Shown here piece by piece: positions 1-14,100 of a stretch of 64,000 bases of DNA (position 1 is the first letter of the stretch; the number at the start of each line of letters is the position of its first letter). This DNA is from Neurospora tetrasperma FGSC 2508. Taxonomy: Eukaryota; Ascomycota; Sordariomycetes; Sordariales; Sordariaceae. Made by a program: the position numbers and the translations under genes. The notes under the pieces were generated by a model, which had not been told where the DNA came from, did no database searches, and saw only the letters and a list, made by a program, of their open reading frames with translations. The stretch is taken from contig NW_009799179.1 of assembly GCF_000213175.1 (NCBI RefSeq), positions 8,140,705 through 8,204,704 on the forward strand. The letters run 5' to 3'.

Positions 1-840
1 GGTAGATGAGTTGGAGAGGTTTGACCAGCGGACTCACGGAGTGAGGTTCCTCTATATAATCTTGCAAGCGTTTCTTATTTTAACAATGGGACAAGGATCA
101 AATGAAGCGTATGCATTGGCTTTGTATGGTAGGTAATATCTGAGATATTGATATTGGTTTAGGGTCATTCAAGGTAGTTTGTAGTATAGGTTAATGAGAA
201 TAATAGACGATTAATGCATGGCCCTTATCCTCAATATAATCGGCGAAGTGCGTCTGTATGGTGAAGTGATGTTGATGTATACCTAGCTAGATTGACAACC
301 CCATAAGTCCCTACCTATTACTTACTGAGGACCATATATCAAATTACTTCTACATCACGAAAATTGTGTGGATTGCTGCGTGTGTCCAACACGTCTGGAC
401 GAAAGTGATACAATATAAGAGTTAGGGACGAAGCAGGAAGACGAGATCACTCAGTCTATTACACGAGGAACAATTGTGTATATCTAGGGACTCTAATATG
501 CGATGACAGCCAGCAGTCCAGATAGGATGAAAGGAAGACCTGAGAGACTAGATGGCAGGTAAATAAGATCTTATTGCGACAGGTGCTGGTATCGATGTGC
601 TGTCACAGACACATCAAGTACGATATATGTTCAAGTTTATCCACCATTGGTACCTAAGGATAACGAAGCAAATGTCATCGTTTGATCCATATGGGCAACT
701 TCGTTGGGACTTTTGAGAGTTTTCATTCACATCCAAGAAGAGGTAATTCGAAACTTGACAATCCATCCTAGTAATTATCATATTAAAAAGTTATCGATCT
801 TATTATAAAAAAAAAGATTGCGACGATGCTATGCGATCCG
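1..840. other. gene-free left edge of the window
   Basis: No open frame with recognisable protein features, RNA gene or repeat was seen here. Base composition is near neutral, unlike the AT-rich repeat blocks further along. It may be the distal flank of a gene outside the window. Confidence 0.5.
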
Positions 841-844
841 CGGT

Positions 845-873
845 GCTGCTGCTACTGCTGCTACTGCTTCTTC

Positions 874-905
<32 letters not shown>

Positions 906-908
906 CTG
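845..908. repeat. CTG/CTT trinucleotide microsatellite
   Basis: A run of CTG/CTA units passes into an uninterrupted CTT run. It lies downstream of SLA1. Open frames across it read as poly-Leu or poly-Ser/Arg and are artefacts of the repeat. Confidence 0.85.
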
Positions 909-1208
909 TTTCGTCGGCGTGTGTGTCTAATTGTGTTCGTTTGTCTCGGAGAACTCGCTAATGCTTTGCACCACACCTCACTAGGTACCTTTCCCACCAT
1001 GGAACTTACCACCCAACCTTTCCAACTCGCTCGCATTTGCGTTTCCTTCCACTGAGTTCTCTCTTCACTCCAGATTCCCCTCGCTTTGCATCACCCATCT
1101 CTCGGGTATCCGCACAGTCTATCAACAAGCAGCCCCAACCAAGTAACAAAACTAAACCCAACCACGCTCGATCCCGACTCAACCACAGGCAACCACTGAA
1201 CGGAACCC

Positions 1209-1250
1209 ACCCACCCACTCACTCACTCACTCACTCACTCACTCACTCAC
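1209..1250. repeat. CACT tetranucleotide microsatellite
   Basis: About nine near-perfect ACTC units lie roughly 40 bases past the SLA1 stop codon, probably in its 3' untranslated region. Confidence 0.85.
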
Positions 1251-1290
1251 AAGAATCCGACAAAGCCTACGTGAATTGTATGGAGAAAGC

Positions 1291-4200
1291 TTAGAAACCG
1301 AACGGGTTATCAGGAGCTAGTAAACTGTTAGCACATTGCATTTTACTACAACAAGACATGCCGTTTATGCGGGAAAACTTACTAGCAGCAGCCAAATTGG
1401 CTCTCCTCCCCGTCGCCTGCGGCGCCAATTTCTTCGCATCACCACTGATCCCGAACCTCACAGGCGGCGCCGGCCCCGTCTGCTGCGGCACCAACGGCTG
1501 ATGCTGCTGCTGGGGTCCGTTTCCAAAGCCCTGAGTGAAGCTCATGCCCGTAGCCTGAGGCTGGAGAGGAGGCGGGAGTCCACCACCGACGTGATTGTAG
1601 CCGGTCGGCTGGGGCATAAAGGGTTGTGGCTGTTGTTGAGGGAATTGACCGAAGCCGGTTTGCTGGGGCTGCATGCCCGTCATCATGGGCTGTTGTTGCT
1701 GCTGCTGCATACCAAAGCCGGTAGGCTGGGGCATGAAGGGTTGTTGTTGAGGGGGGAATTGACCGAAGCCGGTCTGCTGGGGCTGCATGCCTGTCATCAT
1801 AGGTTGCATGCCCGTCATCATGGGCTGTTGCATCTGTTGTTGCTGGGCCTGCATCTGGGCGGCGTACTGTTGCTGGAGACGTTGCTGGGCGAGATCGCCG
1901 AGGCTCTGGCCAGGAGGAGCGATCTGGGGTGCCTGGAAGCCTGTCATCTGAGGCTGGATAGGGGGTGGCGTGAAGGCGCTGGGTTGAGCGGACTGAGGCG
2001 CCGAGAGGGGGCGAGATGGAGGTGGAGCAACAAGACCACCCGGGGCCGCAGTGAACTGAGGAGCAAGAGGTCTTTGACGGGCGATGTTCTGAGGAAGGAT
2101 CTGTGCACCAACAGCAGGAGGTTGCATACCGGTGAAGAAGCCGGGAGTGGCGCCCGTAAGCTGAGGAACCTGAGCAGGAGCAGCAGCCGCAGCCGGAGCT
2201 GCGGAGGGCGGAGGCAACGTGATGGCCGGTTGCACAACTGGCGGAGGAGCAACCTTCTCGGGTTCCAAAGGCTGGGTAAGCAACGACAACTCCTGCATCG
2301 ACTTGGTAAGAGCCGCCGGCGGAGGGGGAGCCGGCGCGTCAACCAGAGCTGGCGCAGCAGGGGCTGGAGCGGCAGCGGGTGCCGCCGCAGGAGCGGGAGC
2401 AACGGCTTGCGCAGCCAGCTCAGGGGTTTTCGTCTTGGTAGGCTTGACATCCCAAGCATCATCATCAAAGCCACTGGAAGGCTTCGAGGCAGACGGCGTT
2501 GGCGTAGCCGCAGCCGTAGGAGATGACGACTTGCCACTACTAGCACCCGAGTCCTTAGAGAAAGCGTTGGGATCGACGGTGTTGCTGACCTCGACAGGGG
2601 GCGCCGGCCTGCCCTTCTTCGTGTTGTTGCGGAGCGCACCTCCTGGCCCAGAGAAGAGTCCTCCCTCGCCCTCTTCGCCTTTCTTGTTCCGCATGTACTT
2701 GTTGTCCAGGTACCGCATGACCTTGATAATATCACCTTCACGCAAGCCCAAGTTCCTCAGCACAGTAGCATCAACATCTGGCAAGACACTTTCGTCGATA
2801 GCCTCCCGCAGGAAAGCTTGAGAATACCGTTCGCACAAACCAACCTGTATGTCACAACCAAGGAAGAAGTTAAACCAGTCGTAGTCGGGCTTCTTCGAGG
2901 AATCGATGGTAGCGCCAACCCGGGAGCTGGAACCACGGTCTCTTTCCCTGTCGCGCGTCGATCGACTAGACCTCGAAGACTCACCGGCGGATCGCTTGTT
3001 CCGAAGGTCGGATAGGGGCTTGTCTTCGTCGAGAGATTCGCCAGTTACGCGCTCCACGTACTCGAGATCCTCAACAGACATCTTCGAGACGGGCACGGCG
3101 ATCTGCACACCGTTCATCTTGTGGAGCCTGATCTTGCCATCCTTGACACCGAGGAACTGGGCCTCAACGCTGAAGGACTTGGATCGATCGGTCCATGTTC
3201 GCACTTTGGAAGGATCGGGCTCTGCGACAAACTGTCAGTATTCTGCATATTCTGAGAAAATCTGGACATAGGTGTACTTACTCGACTTGCTTGACGACTT
3301 GGAGCTGTTGCTCTGACCGGGTTCGCGCCTACTGCTTCGCTGTTTTCCTCTCCTGTTATCATCTGTGGCCGGCAAACTACTACTTCGTTCTTGCAATTGC
3401 AATCCTGGGCCTACCTCAGAGTTCCTCTTCTGCTTCTCCTTCTCTTCCTCGCGCTGGGCAGCCTTGATAGCCTCCTTGGTCAAGCGCGCCTCTTCCAGGC
3501 GATTCTTCTCGACTTCCGACATGCCCACAGCAATACCGGAAATGGCCGTCTCCGGCTCTTCCCACACGCCGTTGATCTCAATGTAGCTGCTGGGAACCAC
3601 GCCCTCCTTGCCGTTCTTGATGCGACGCACCATCCACCACTCGTCACTCTTGGTATCGTCGAGAATAACCACCTCATCACCAACGCCGACAGTAACCTCG
3701 TCCTCACCCTGAGCCATAAAATCATACAGCACAGCACCCTTCTTCTTTTTGCCTCCGGCTCCCGCGGCAATGATCTCCTTGAGTCCCTCGAGGCGCACAG
3801 TTCCGGCCATGTCGCCCAGCATCGCGACGATCTCTTCAGCGGTGTCCTTGGCGCCCGCATGAAAGTCAACGCTCTTGCTTGGTCGCACAAGCTCCATAAA
3901 CACGTGCTTGCCCTCCCGAGAGTAGTGTGTCATGCAATCGGCCCGCCATTCCTGCGATGGACCGTCGTGGGAGTGTTCCGGTGCTATGAGAATCATTCCC
4001 GTCCTCAGGTTGATGCCCAGCGTGGTGGGCATCTTCTTCTTCTTGCCCATCACCGACGTCATCTCGTTGATGTTGTACATGTGGAAACCGCCAGGGGTAA
4101 GCGCGGCGGTCTGAGGAGGAGGAGCCTGGGAGGTTCGCGGGCTAATGCCATAGTCGTCGGTGTCGTGGGCTGCCGACTGAGCGGGCGGCGGCACCGGTCT

Positions 4201-5055
4201 GTAGGATTTTTGCTCCGGAGCAATTTGCGAATCGCCCCGCGGGCGGCTCGGAAGCGGCGGGGACCTTACCTCATTTTCATAATCTTCCGAAGCGTATGAC
4301 TGTCGCTGGGGCAGGGGAACACTGATGGGCGCTGGAGGTTGGAAAGAAGAGCGGTTGGCCATAACTCCGGCGATGGCGGCGGCAGCAGGGTTGGAAGCGG
4401 CGACAGGGGTGCTTGGCTCGGAGGGCACACTCCTGGCGGGCAGGGGCGGGCTGGCTACATCGACGCTGACGCTGGGTGTCCTCTGCGGAAGAGGCGGAGG
4501 GGGGGCAGTCGCTTCTTCCTCCTCCTCGACCTGGCCAGCCTGGCCATCGCCCAACTCGATGTAGTTGGCGGGCGCGAAGCCGTAGTTGCCATCGTGGCCA
4601 ACAAGGATCCAATCGGGGTCGGAAGTGTCGAAGACTGAGAGCTGCGCATCCTCGGGGAAGGAGAGCTCTTCGTCGGTCTGACGCGTGTACTCGTAGAGAG
4701 CGCGAGCGTATGATACGGGTTTCGCCTGGCGTCATGGTGTGCGCGGTCAGTTCAAGTGATCCATCTGAATGCCAAGGCCAGCCAGCTTGCTATCCAAGTA
4801 CAAGTAACCCGATGACACTGCACGCAATCCATCTAGACCTCAGACCACATTACATACCTCCTCAATGTAGTTGTTGGGGATCAAGCCGACGGGCTCGTCA
4901 TCGTCGGCGGCATTGGCCTTCTTCTTCGCCTTCCACCAATCGTCCTCCTGACTCTTTTCCAACACATAGAGAATGTCGCCCTCGGAGATTGTCAACTCGC
5001 CCTCGCCCTGGGGCGTGTAATCGTAAATGGCCCTATAGACGCCGAGGAAGCCCAT
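1291..5055 (-). CDS. sla1: Actin cytoskeleton-regulatory complex protein SLA1
   Basis: Endocytic adaptor of cortical actin patches; in yeast Sla1 binds Las17/WASP, Pan1, End3 and clathrin cargo. Exons read 5055-4858, 4725-3282, 3221-1383 and 1316-1291, giving 1168 residues. Three SH3 domains are visible at about residues 5-64 (ALYDY-like YRAIYDYT and WWKAK), 70-130 (ARALYEYT) and 390-450 (AVLYDF, EWWMV). The SHD1 domain starts near residue 547 (VRTWTDRSKSF) and the SAM-like SHD2 near 656 (DYDWFNFFLGC). The C-terminal third is Pro/Gln-rich with many Q-x-TG motifs (PQQTGFG, MMTGMQP), the type targeted by Prk1/Ark1 kinases in yeast, and ends in an NPF peptide (PDNPFGF). The last exon is supported by GTAAGT, a TGCTAAC branch point and CTAG. 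That 66-nt intron is also open in frame, so its retention would only insert 22 residues. Domain order matches the family fully. Confidence 0.95.
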
Positions 5056-6994
5056 GGCTGCTGCGGGAAATCTGCTCGTATGATGCCCTTTGGATGGCAG
5101 CCGACATGAACCGACGCAAGGGAGTTGCTGTTACGAAGAAAGGGATTGGGGAAAACGAAAGGCGCTGTGGTGCGAATGGTGGCTGGTGGTGGTATCACAA
5201 GTCTTGGTTCTGCCGGGGAAGGGGGGGGGGGGTGTGTGTGCGTCCGGTAGGAAATGGAAACAAGGAGCGAGCGGCGGCGGCGGCGGCGGCGGCAGCGTGT
5301 GAGAGCGGGTGACGCTGGGTTGGTGACGGGTGACGGGGGTGCGGCGCTGCGGCTGCCGGGCAGATGAACGAGGATGGAAGCTCTTCTAGAGTGTACGGGT
5401 GCTCCTGAAGCAAGGGGTAGCCGCTGAAGCAAGCACTGTAGGTATGCCCGCTTCCTGCACGTAGGATTGCGGCCGGCCAAAGCCCTCCTGTATGGTACCT
5501 ACGGATAGCCTGTAATTTCGAGCGAGGCAACGTCGGGAAGATGTCGACGACAGCGAGCACGCGCGGCTGCGGTGACCCTGCGAGGAATTTGACCTTTATC
5601 GTGATCAAGAGTTTGAAGTTGCGGTCGAAATGGTCGAGCCAAGGGAGACGTTGGAAATTACTCTATGTCCAAGTCGTGGACCCAAGTGCTCGTTTAAAGG
5701 AGCCGGTCCGGGGGGGTGTGTTCGGGGGGGTCGCTGAACTTGGGGGAATTGAACGATGCAACGAAGCGGTCGCGAAGGCGCCGCGATAGTCTTTCATGGA
5801 TGCTATCACCAAAATGTATGTTTATGTAATTGCAAGGTCCACGGAAGATCCTTTCGAGATCAAATCAAGCGTAGGTAGGAAGTGCATTGACCCGAGGACA
5901 AATGAACACCTTGTTCGTACCTTACAATTTGAAACCCCAAGAACAGGTACGTAACCTCCCAGCGCTGGAGGTGTATGTACCTACCTTTTATTTGGAATAG
6001 CTGCAGCGCATCTCGATGGTTCAATCCAACCCCAATGACCGACCGACAACGTCGAAGCAAGGCACTGGCGCAGGAACGAAAGATTATTGTCCAAATTGAA
6101 CCCGAAAGAGTGAGATCGTGCAGGAGCAAGCACAGCCCAGCTGCATCTCGAGCGCTTCCGGTACGGCATAGCAACTGAATACCTCGAAAGCGCAACTTTC
6201 ACTTTGTTACAAAAGTGTTGATTGGCCGTAATTGTGGCTTGATTGTGACAGTCAACTTGGGCTCTTCTTCACGCCCAACTCTCCCATCAATCAATCAAGA
6301 AATAGCAGCCAGCTGGTCCCGACCGGCAAACCCGGGCATTCATCAGCGATCTACTGTAACCGCACGTGTAGATAGCGTCATATCCCGGGTTTTCCCTCTT
6401 GACATTTGGGCGCCTGGTGGATCGTTCATTTCAGGTCGGGGGTCCGCTGGATATGGGAGCCGTTCAGCGGGTGTCGATGTTATTTATACGCCCCCTGAAT
6501 TGCATTTGTTTCGTCGTAACTCCCTCGCGTACGGTAACGTAATCATCAATACCAGCTAGTAGCAACTATTGTCGACCCCCTTTTTCTTGGTGGAGATAAC
6601 CTGACCAAAAGTCGAAACGCCAGTTCAACGTAGATTATACCTATAGCGATGATATCACCCTCTGAACTCGGTTCAAAATTCTGTCAAGTCTATATAGCGT
6701 GACTCCAGATACCAGTACCACTTGCATTACCCAGCCAGTCCAGACCCAGAATGGCCCAATGTCTAGATATCTTCAACGAAGACGCCCTTCACTCACTCAC
6801 TCACATACCACCTCCAAACAGTCAGGACAGTCTTGCACAGGCGTACTCCCCACTTCCTGCGCCATCCCCACCGTAGCTTCTGGAGGCTGCATGTCCTCCA
6901 TATAATCCTCCATCACAATCACGCTCGGTGTGTCCTTCCTTCTCATCACCTCCACCTCGCCGACGAATTCGCCAGATGAGGTGATGTCAGCCAC
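5056..6994. other. intergenic: SLA1 upstream region and AMP deaminase 3' flank
   Basis: Holds the presumed SLA1 promoter next to 5056 and the 3' flank of the AMP deaminase gene. A GGC/GCG trinucleotide run lies near 5269-5296. A 65-codon frame immediately follows the AMP deaminase stop at 6994-6797 and is reported separately. No other gene was supported. Confidence 0.6.
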
Positions 6995-9900
6995 CTACGG
7001 CTTGGCATCGCTCTCATGCAACGAACTCTGTCGGGTGCTGGTCTTGCGCCCCTGGCTGCGCGACATCACCCCGGGGAAATACCTAGGTTCATGCTCGGGG
7101 AGATGCAGCTCCCTCATCGAGTCGGTGAGGCCAGTGGCGGTTCCTGTTCCTTCGAGGGCGGCACTGGGGAGTCCCAGCTGAGGCGACTGCTGCATGGGGC
7201 TGGGAAGGGTCTGGGACTGTGAAAGGGAGTCGGTTCCCCCGTGCGGAGCGGGCTGCAAAGTGCTGGTGTTGAGCAATGTCTTCGCCTCCCCAATGCTAGC
7301 CTTCGCAGGCGGTGCGGGAGATTTGGGGGCTGCTTGGGCAACAGCTGCCGCCGATTCGGCTGCGAGGGCATTGTATCTTTCAACCCTGTGTTCATTCACT
7401 TGTCAGCAGTCGTTCAACAGCTCGACAGAAGTATATAAACTTACATTCCCCTTTCCTCAAGTAGAGTTCTATAGCGGAACTCCTCTCTGCGGTCAGGCAC
7501 GTTGGTCTTGACCATGGTATTGCCCTGGGCTCCTGGCAAGTCAAAGTTCTTGCCCAGCCACTGCTCCTTGATCGAACGCTCGTAACCACTCTGCTTCACA
7601 GAGTTCTTTGCAAGCTCGCACATATCCACCGGGCTGAGCTTGTAGATCTGCGCCGCCACCGCATACTCCTCGATAAGCGGCTCCTTGGTGAATGCAAACT
7701 GGAGAGGATCATCCGTGGAGAGCGACACGTTGAGGCCACGTTTGAAGTATTGGTGCATCGGGTTTCTCTCGTATGCCAAGAACAACGCGTTGTTGCTCAA
7801 TGGCGACATGGCAATACCAATTTTTTCAAGGTAAAAGACGTATTGCAAGACAGGAACCTTGCGCAAGAGAAGACCGTGGCTGATGCTGTGGCAGCACAAA
7901 GCAGCAACGGCAAGATGCTCGCTGTCACCCGCTTCACCGCAATGGGGACGGAGGACAAAAGTGTTGAACCCACGCCTCTTGCGCCAATGGTTAAGCGAGG
8001 CCATGTTCGCATACAGGTAATAGATCCAGTAGCTGTAAGGAGGGTTCTGCTTGCCGTCCCAGATCTTAGGGACGGGAAACTTCCTAAACAGTCGTCGCTC
8101 GACCTTGCTTTCATCGTCGACACTGTCCAAACCAATGACTCTCTGCAAGAAGATGTGCAGCTTGGGGTGGCTGGAGGGATCCTTAGTGACCTCGAACAAG
8201 GGCTCGAAGATGTTCCTGACAATTTCCTCAAACGTGTTTACGCCGCCACTAGCTTTGTAGACATCGTAAAGGCGAGGAATCTGGACGAGCCAGCGGACGT
8301 TGTGAGAGAACAGCTTGTTGTCGACAACCCAGCTGGCAAGCTTGTCCCACTCATCGAGGGACTTGCCGTAGATGGACACACGCCACTCAACCATCTGGTA
8401 TTTGCTAGACTCCAGATCCGCAATGACTTCCTTGGTGATTTCGGCCAGGTAGCGTCCGTTGATAAAGTTATCGGTCTTGAGAAAGATGGTACGCAAACGC
8501 GACTCGCCGATTGGGTTATACTTGAGGTTGAACTTGTCGAAGCGGTGGAACGAATCCGTGTGAGCATGCATATCCAGCGTGTCGATACTGAGATCGTAGG
8601 CTGTGAGGTTGAGACTCTCGAATACCTCCGCTAGTGTCAGGTACTTGCCATCTCTGTAAAGCACAATCTCGTCCGGATACTTCTTGATCTTACTCTTGAT
8701 AAAACGCAAGAGATGCTTCTGGTTCATGCAGGCCGAGTGGTGAACGTGGGTGTCAACCTTTCTGACGTTATAGAAATCACGATGGGGCACCTTCTTGCAG
8801 TCGGCCGTCTCATCGTATCCTTCCAAAAGCACATAAAGATCGAACCGCTTCTCGAGGTACTGAAGACGTCTGAAGGCAAAGCTCTTGCTAGGTCCGTCCG
8901 AGGAGACGAACAGGATGGCTTCCAGATCCAAGTAATACTCCCTCAAGGTTGGGATCTTGATAGCTGGCTGATCGGCCTCTTTGTCCTGGTCGTTGCTGTA
9001 GATCTGGTAAACACCATTTTCATCCAGTTTATACGTAAAGTCATCCGAACCAGGCACAGGCAACAAGTCCTCAAGCACAAAATCCTCGCCAATATCCTGC
9101 CCAGGTTTGCGCCTCTTACCCGTCCACTTGTATGGGGTGCCAGAGGACCCTTCGTGCTTGTCGTTATTCAGTATCATGCTGTTCGCTAGGCTGTTTCCTG
9201 CGCTCCAAGCCGGGCCCGGGGGAGGAGGATAGATGACCCAGCTAGGATCATCCTTAGGGTTATCATGCGGCCCTTGGAGAGACAGATTGATGTACTTTTG
9301 CCGAAGATCAATGATCTTCTGAACGCCCTGAAAGATGCCGGTAAGCTCAGCAGTGATCTGAGGGTCTGTGTCCATATAAGTACTGCTTCCAATACCAGAG
9401 ACCATGCCAGTGTTCAGCAACGTCTCCCGCTGAGCAGCCTGGTTCATCCTCCCCGGCAATGGCGAGCTGCCGGTAACAGTCCGAGTATGACTATAGCTGC
9501 CAGACAGTCTCGGCATCTTTTGCCGTAGCGAGGCCTCGATCAGAGGATCATTGGCAGGGCCGGCCTTAAGCCCGGTGCCCATCGTGGACTCGGGAGACAG
9601 GATGGCGCTCTGGGAAGAGTCCGTAGGGATGTGCCTTGTTCCAGCGCCGTGACCGTGGCCTGGCGCGATGAATGGGCTGCCAGTGGGAGTAGCGTGGCCG
9701 TCTGTAGGAATCTGGTTTCTCTCGACCTGGCTTCGTTGATAGAACAGCTTGGCGTCTGTCTGAGTCATCTGGCGCTCGGTTACGGCGTCGTAGAATGTCG
9801 TCTTTTTGGGCATATCTCTGAGAAGCATGCCCTCTTCAATCTCTGCGTCTGTCGAGTGGTTCCCGTTGTTGGCCAGGTCGCCGTGGCTACCAGCGCTGCC

Positions 9901-10179
9901 AGGCCTGCTGCCAAGGTGGTCATGCTCGATGGTGTTGTCGAACTCTGTGTCACTCGTTTCATGAGCATTGTACTCTTCATCGTCGGAATCGCGAGCCGGT
10001 AGGTGGCTAGCCGCGAAGCTGGGAGACGTCGGGCTTGACGACTGGGTGTCGCGCGCGTATGGGGAGGGTCCTAGCAGGAGATCATCAGACCACGATCATG
10101 GAGGCATTGGAGAGGACAGTGGTCAAGGACGGGATCAGTGCGGGGGACGCTGTGGTTCCTGCAACTTACCACCACACAT
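6995..10179 (-). CDS. amd1: AMP deaminase
   Basis: Deaminates AMP to IMP plus ammonia in cytosolic purine salvage and adenylate energy balance. Exons read 10179-10170 (ten bases, encoding MCG plus one base), 10070-7445 and 7385-6995, giving 1008 residues. The conserved core begins near residue 230 and is collinear with yeast Amd1. Visible hallmarks are DTHVHHSACMNQKHLLRF near residue 440 (zinc-binding His pair), FDKFNLKYNPIGESRLR, HCGEAGD near 714 and SLSTDDPLQF near 786 (catalytic Asp pair). The first ~220 residues and last ~130 are Ser/Pro-rich and look disordered, as usual in fungal members. The start was chosen because the long exon has no in-frame ATG upstream of its conserved acidic stretch, while GTAAGT after the tiny exon and CTAG before 10070 restore the frame. 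An alternative is initiation at the internal Met at 9828. The family call is very secure; the first exon is less so. Confidence 0.95.
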
Positions 10180-10986
10180 AGTAGCAGTCTAAAAGCGCAA
10201 AGCGAAAGTGAATCGTTGCTGCTGTAGTCGGGTGTGCACAGCGGAAGGATGGTGATGACAGCGAGGGGCAGGTTTGCAGATTTTCCCCGCTGGATGGAAG
10301 CCCCAAACAGCGATTGGCCGTTGTCGTCTTTGGGCACAGTCACAGCTTTACCTGTTTGCTTGTTGTCCGACGTATACGACGGGTGACGACCTTTGGCAAG
10401 GTACTGGACTTGTGCTTGTGTTGGTGCTGTTCTTTGGTGTAGTGTTTAGGTTTATGTTGGGTTCAAATCTGGAGAGAGGACTACAGAGAAGATTGACTAT
10501 CAGAATCAAACGCCCAGACCAAAACCCCTCCAAACTCTGATCAAGACTGATAGTCCGATACGGAGATAGGCCTATAACTGCCCTGCCACACAAAGGTGGT
10601 TTAAACTCTTGGGTTACCAAAACCACGGGCACCAAGAAGCGAACGGGATCTTTCATCTGCCGCGTCGGATGACGCATCGCAACCCCACCATAAGGCTCTT
10701 GCAGAGTTGCAGGGGTGTCTCCCGTCGATGGACCACTAACAAGCTCCCTGCGGTCTCTTTCGGCCCCATTTCTGCACCCACTGCGCCTGACAGAAGGACC
10801 GCCCGTAAAAAGGAACTGCTTGCATTCTGACCCTACCGCTGCAAGGGCGCAAGGTGGCTCCTGGAGACAGACCCCTGAATATTTATCAATAGGGCGGTTC
10901 CGGCCCTTATTCTCGGTCACTTCCGGCAACAAACAGTCAAACTATTACCTAAAAGCAGACATCGAACCCTAGGATCGGTGCAGAAT
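10180..10986. other. AMP deaminase upstream region, up to the LTR insertion
   Basis: Ordinary-composition DNA between the AMP deaminase start and the retrotransposon. Frames on both strands lack family features. The retroelement sits about 0.8 kb upstream of the AMP deaminase start. The last five bases, AGAAT, are the target duplication. Confidence 0.6.
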
Positions 10987-11164
10987 TGTAGAATACGAGC
11001 ACGAGCAGGGGTGTTAATTGAGTAGAGGGTGTAGACTGTGTATTATATAGATCTCTATATTAGGTTAATCCCTTACATGGAAAATTTAGTATTAGAAGGT
11101 TGCTAGGGATGCTAACTTACGTAAGGTACTGGGCTAGTACCCCGATTACCTCTAATATCCGACA
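10987..11164. repeat. left LTR
   Basis: 178 bp, TG to CA. It aligns over its full length and without gaps to the right LTR. The differences I see are transitions. The half facing the host flank is the better preserved one. Confidence 0.92.
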
Positions 11165-14100
11165 TACCCCCCTAGCTGAACTGGAATTTAAGGAGGCTAT
11201 CGTCTTTAAAACTATTTATAGATTCTATACCCTTTCTATCTCTTTTTTAATAATTACTTTTGAAGGTATTATTTACTATTATTTTTCTATTAATAGGGAA
11301 GGTTAATAGTACTATTTTTAATAATAAAACTACCTAATCCTATAACTTAGTAATTAAAGTATCGGGGTATTATTCTTAATTATCCGCCTACTATTTTTTA
11401 AATATATTGATTAATATAATTAACGGATTATCTTTAAATAATATACCTAAAAATCGTAGGTTCAAATCCTACTAGGACTAAACTTTTTGACTTTTTCCTC
11501 CTTATATAATTAAATTACTATATTAATACTTTTTATTTTTAGAGGTTATTTTAGCCGTATAGTATAGGAAGGTAATTTATATTTATAATAATCCTAACCT
11601 ATATTTTTATTCCTTAATTACTTTCTCTAATTAATCCTCTTTATTAATTATAATTAAATAGTTCGCTTCTATTATTATTAGCTTCCTCCTCTCTCTTTAT
11701 TTTTCTTTAATATTTATTATATTGAATTGCTTTATAAATTCTTAATATTTACGTATATCGAGCGCTTTAATAAATCTATTAGTAATTATTTTATTAGTAG
11801 GGATATAGTATATATTAATAATATTATACTATTGAATTTCTCTAAATTAGTAATTATAAATATCGATATACTTGAATTTAGGTTGGAGTTTAGAATTCTC
11901 TTTAGTAATAAAGCGTATTATTTATTTATTATTAAAACCGAGGGGGATAATTTCAATTCTTAATCGAAGGGTAAGAGTATTAAAGAGCTTCTTTACCTAT
12001 ATACCTTTCTTTACTCTTTAAATAAAGAATAATAATTCTACTTTAATTATTAAAAGAATAATAATATTTTACTTATTAATATACTAATTGATTATACTAT
12101 TAAGTAGTTATATTACAAACCTTTATAAACTTCTTTAATTATTAATATTATTGATAAACAATGTATTAATATAGATTTTAAATTTATTACTTCCTTTTAA
12201 TTGGAAGGTATAATAATTAGTCCTACGAAGGTACGCTTTTATTCGTTCGATTACTAAATAATAAATTAATTTAGGGTTAATTAGGAAGCGAATTAATTAG
12301 AATAGTATAAAAGTAATATTAGGTCTAATAATAATAAAGAAATATATAACTATACTATTTATTTATTAATATAATTTAATTGCGTATTAAATAGAGGATT
12401 AAGGCTAAAAAATAAATTTTTTAATTATTATAGGGGTATTAGGGGGTTTCTTCCTCTATTTAATTCCTTTAGTTATTTTAAGAATATATTTTTATTAGGA
12501 TAATTAAAGTAGGCGTTACGGACGGTTTCGAATAATTTTAATATTTAAGAATTATTAAATATTTTAATTATTAATTAATTAGTAATATTGTTTAAGAGTA
12601 ATATTTATTCCCTTTACTAATTATAAGTATTTTAATTTATAAGTAAGGATAATATTATTAATATAATAGAAAACGATTATATTCTCTTTAATTAGTATAT
12701 ACGGTTCTATAGGGATAGGAGTAAGGCCGGCTTTTATAAGAGTTTTAGTAAATTCTTTTTACTAAAGTAATAGAGAGCGCTATAATCCGTATAGCGTATA
12801 TAGTAACTTTAATACTTTATCCTCGCGCTCTTAATTATATAGTAGCTTTATATAAATAATCTTGTTTAATATTATATTAATAAAAGTATTAACCGTATTA
12901 TACTATTTAAATTTAAGATTAAAATAGGCGGTAATAACTATTATAATCCTAAATAATCGGATTATAAATATAATAGCGTACATTTCTCGTATATTATTAT
13001 ATAATTATTAATTTCTTCGAACTATTAAACGAACTTTATATTTAAAGTAATACCCTTCTATATTAAATTTATATATATATACCTATATTAAATTAAATAA
13101 TTCAATAATTTTATTAGTATATTATTTGTCCTTATTAATTTACACTTATAATTTTTTCTTTTTATAATCTTTTATATATTTTCGTTCTATTTTATAAAAG
13201 AAATTACTAAACGGATAATAATTAAAGTTTTTATAAACTTAAGGGGGAGGAGGGAATTTTCGTTGGTAGAAATTAGTTAAAATATTAAAATTGTTATAAC
13301 GATTTATAATATTTTTAATTAATTTTAAATTATTAAAGAACTTTTTTCCTTCTCACTTTTTACTAATAATTATATGTTTTAACCGGTTAAAGGTTTCTTT
13401 ATTAATAGGCCGTCTATTATATAACTTAATATTTATTTTATTTAAAGTAATCAAAAAGGACCCGACCTAATAGAAATACTTATTATATATTAATTAGCTT
13501 TATTAGGAGTATAATATATTAAGACTATCAATAAAAAATAATATTAGACTTTCTAAGGGAGTAAAATACTTTATTTCCTTTTTATTTATTATTATTGCCT
13601 ATTAATTGTCTTATAGTTATAATTCTAATATTAGAATTCTAATACCCTTTTAATATTATTCTTCTTTTTATATATATATAAATTCAGTTGGTTCGGAAAT
13701 TATAATACTATTAATAGCGGGTAAGGATTTAATAACTAAATTAGCCTTCTTATCCTTTATTTTAATACTTCTAATTAGTAATAGGTTGGATATATTAAAT
13801 TTTAATTAATAAATACTATTTAATTATACGGCTAATTCTTTAAGGGAGATATTGAAAGTATTATAGAATTCTTCGATTATATTTATAAAAACTTATTCTT
13901 ATTAAAGATTATATTTCTTATTATAATAATTTAGTTTATATACGGATTTTAAATATAATAAATATTATTAAATTAGTAACTGATTAAATACCTAACCTAA
14001 GTACGTTATTTGAGCTTTTGGGTCCGCTTTTAACTATATAGGATATTAACTATAAATATAAATACTTTATAATTATAAATTTTAAGGTAGGATAATTATA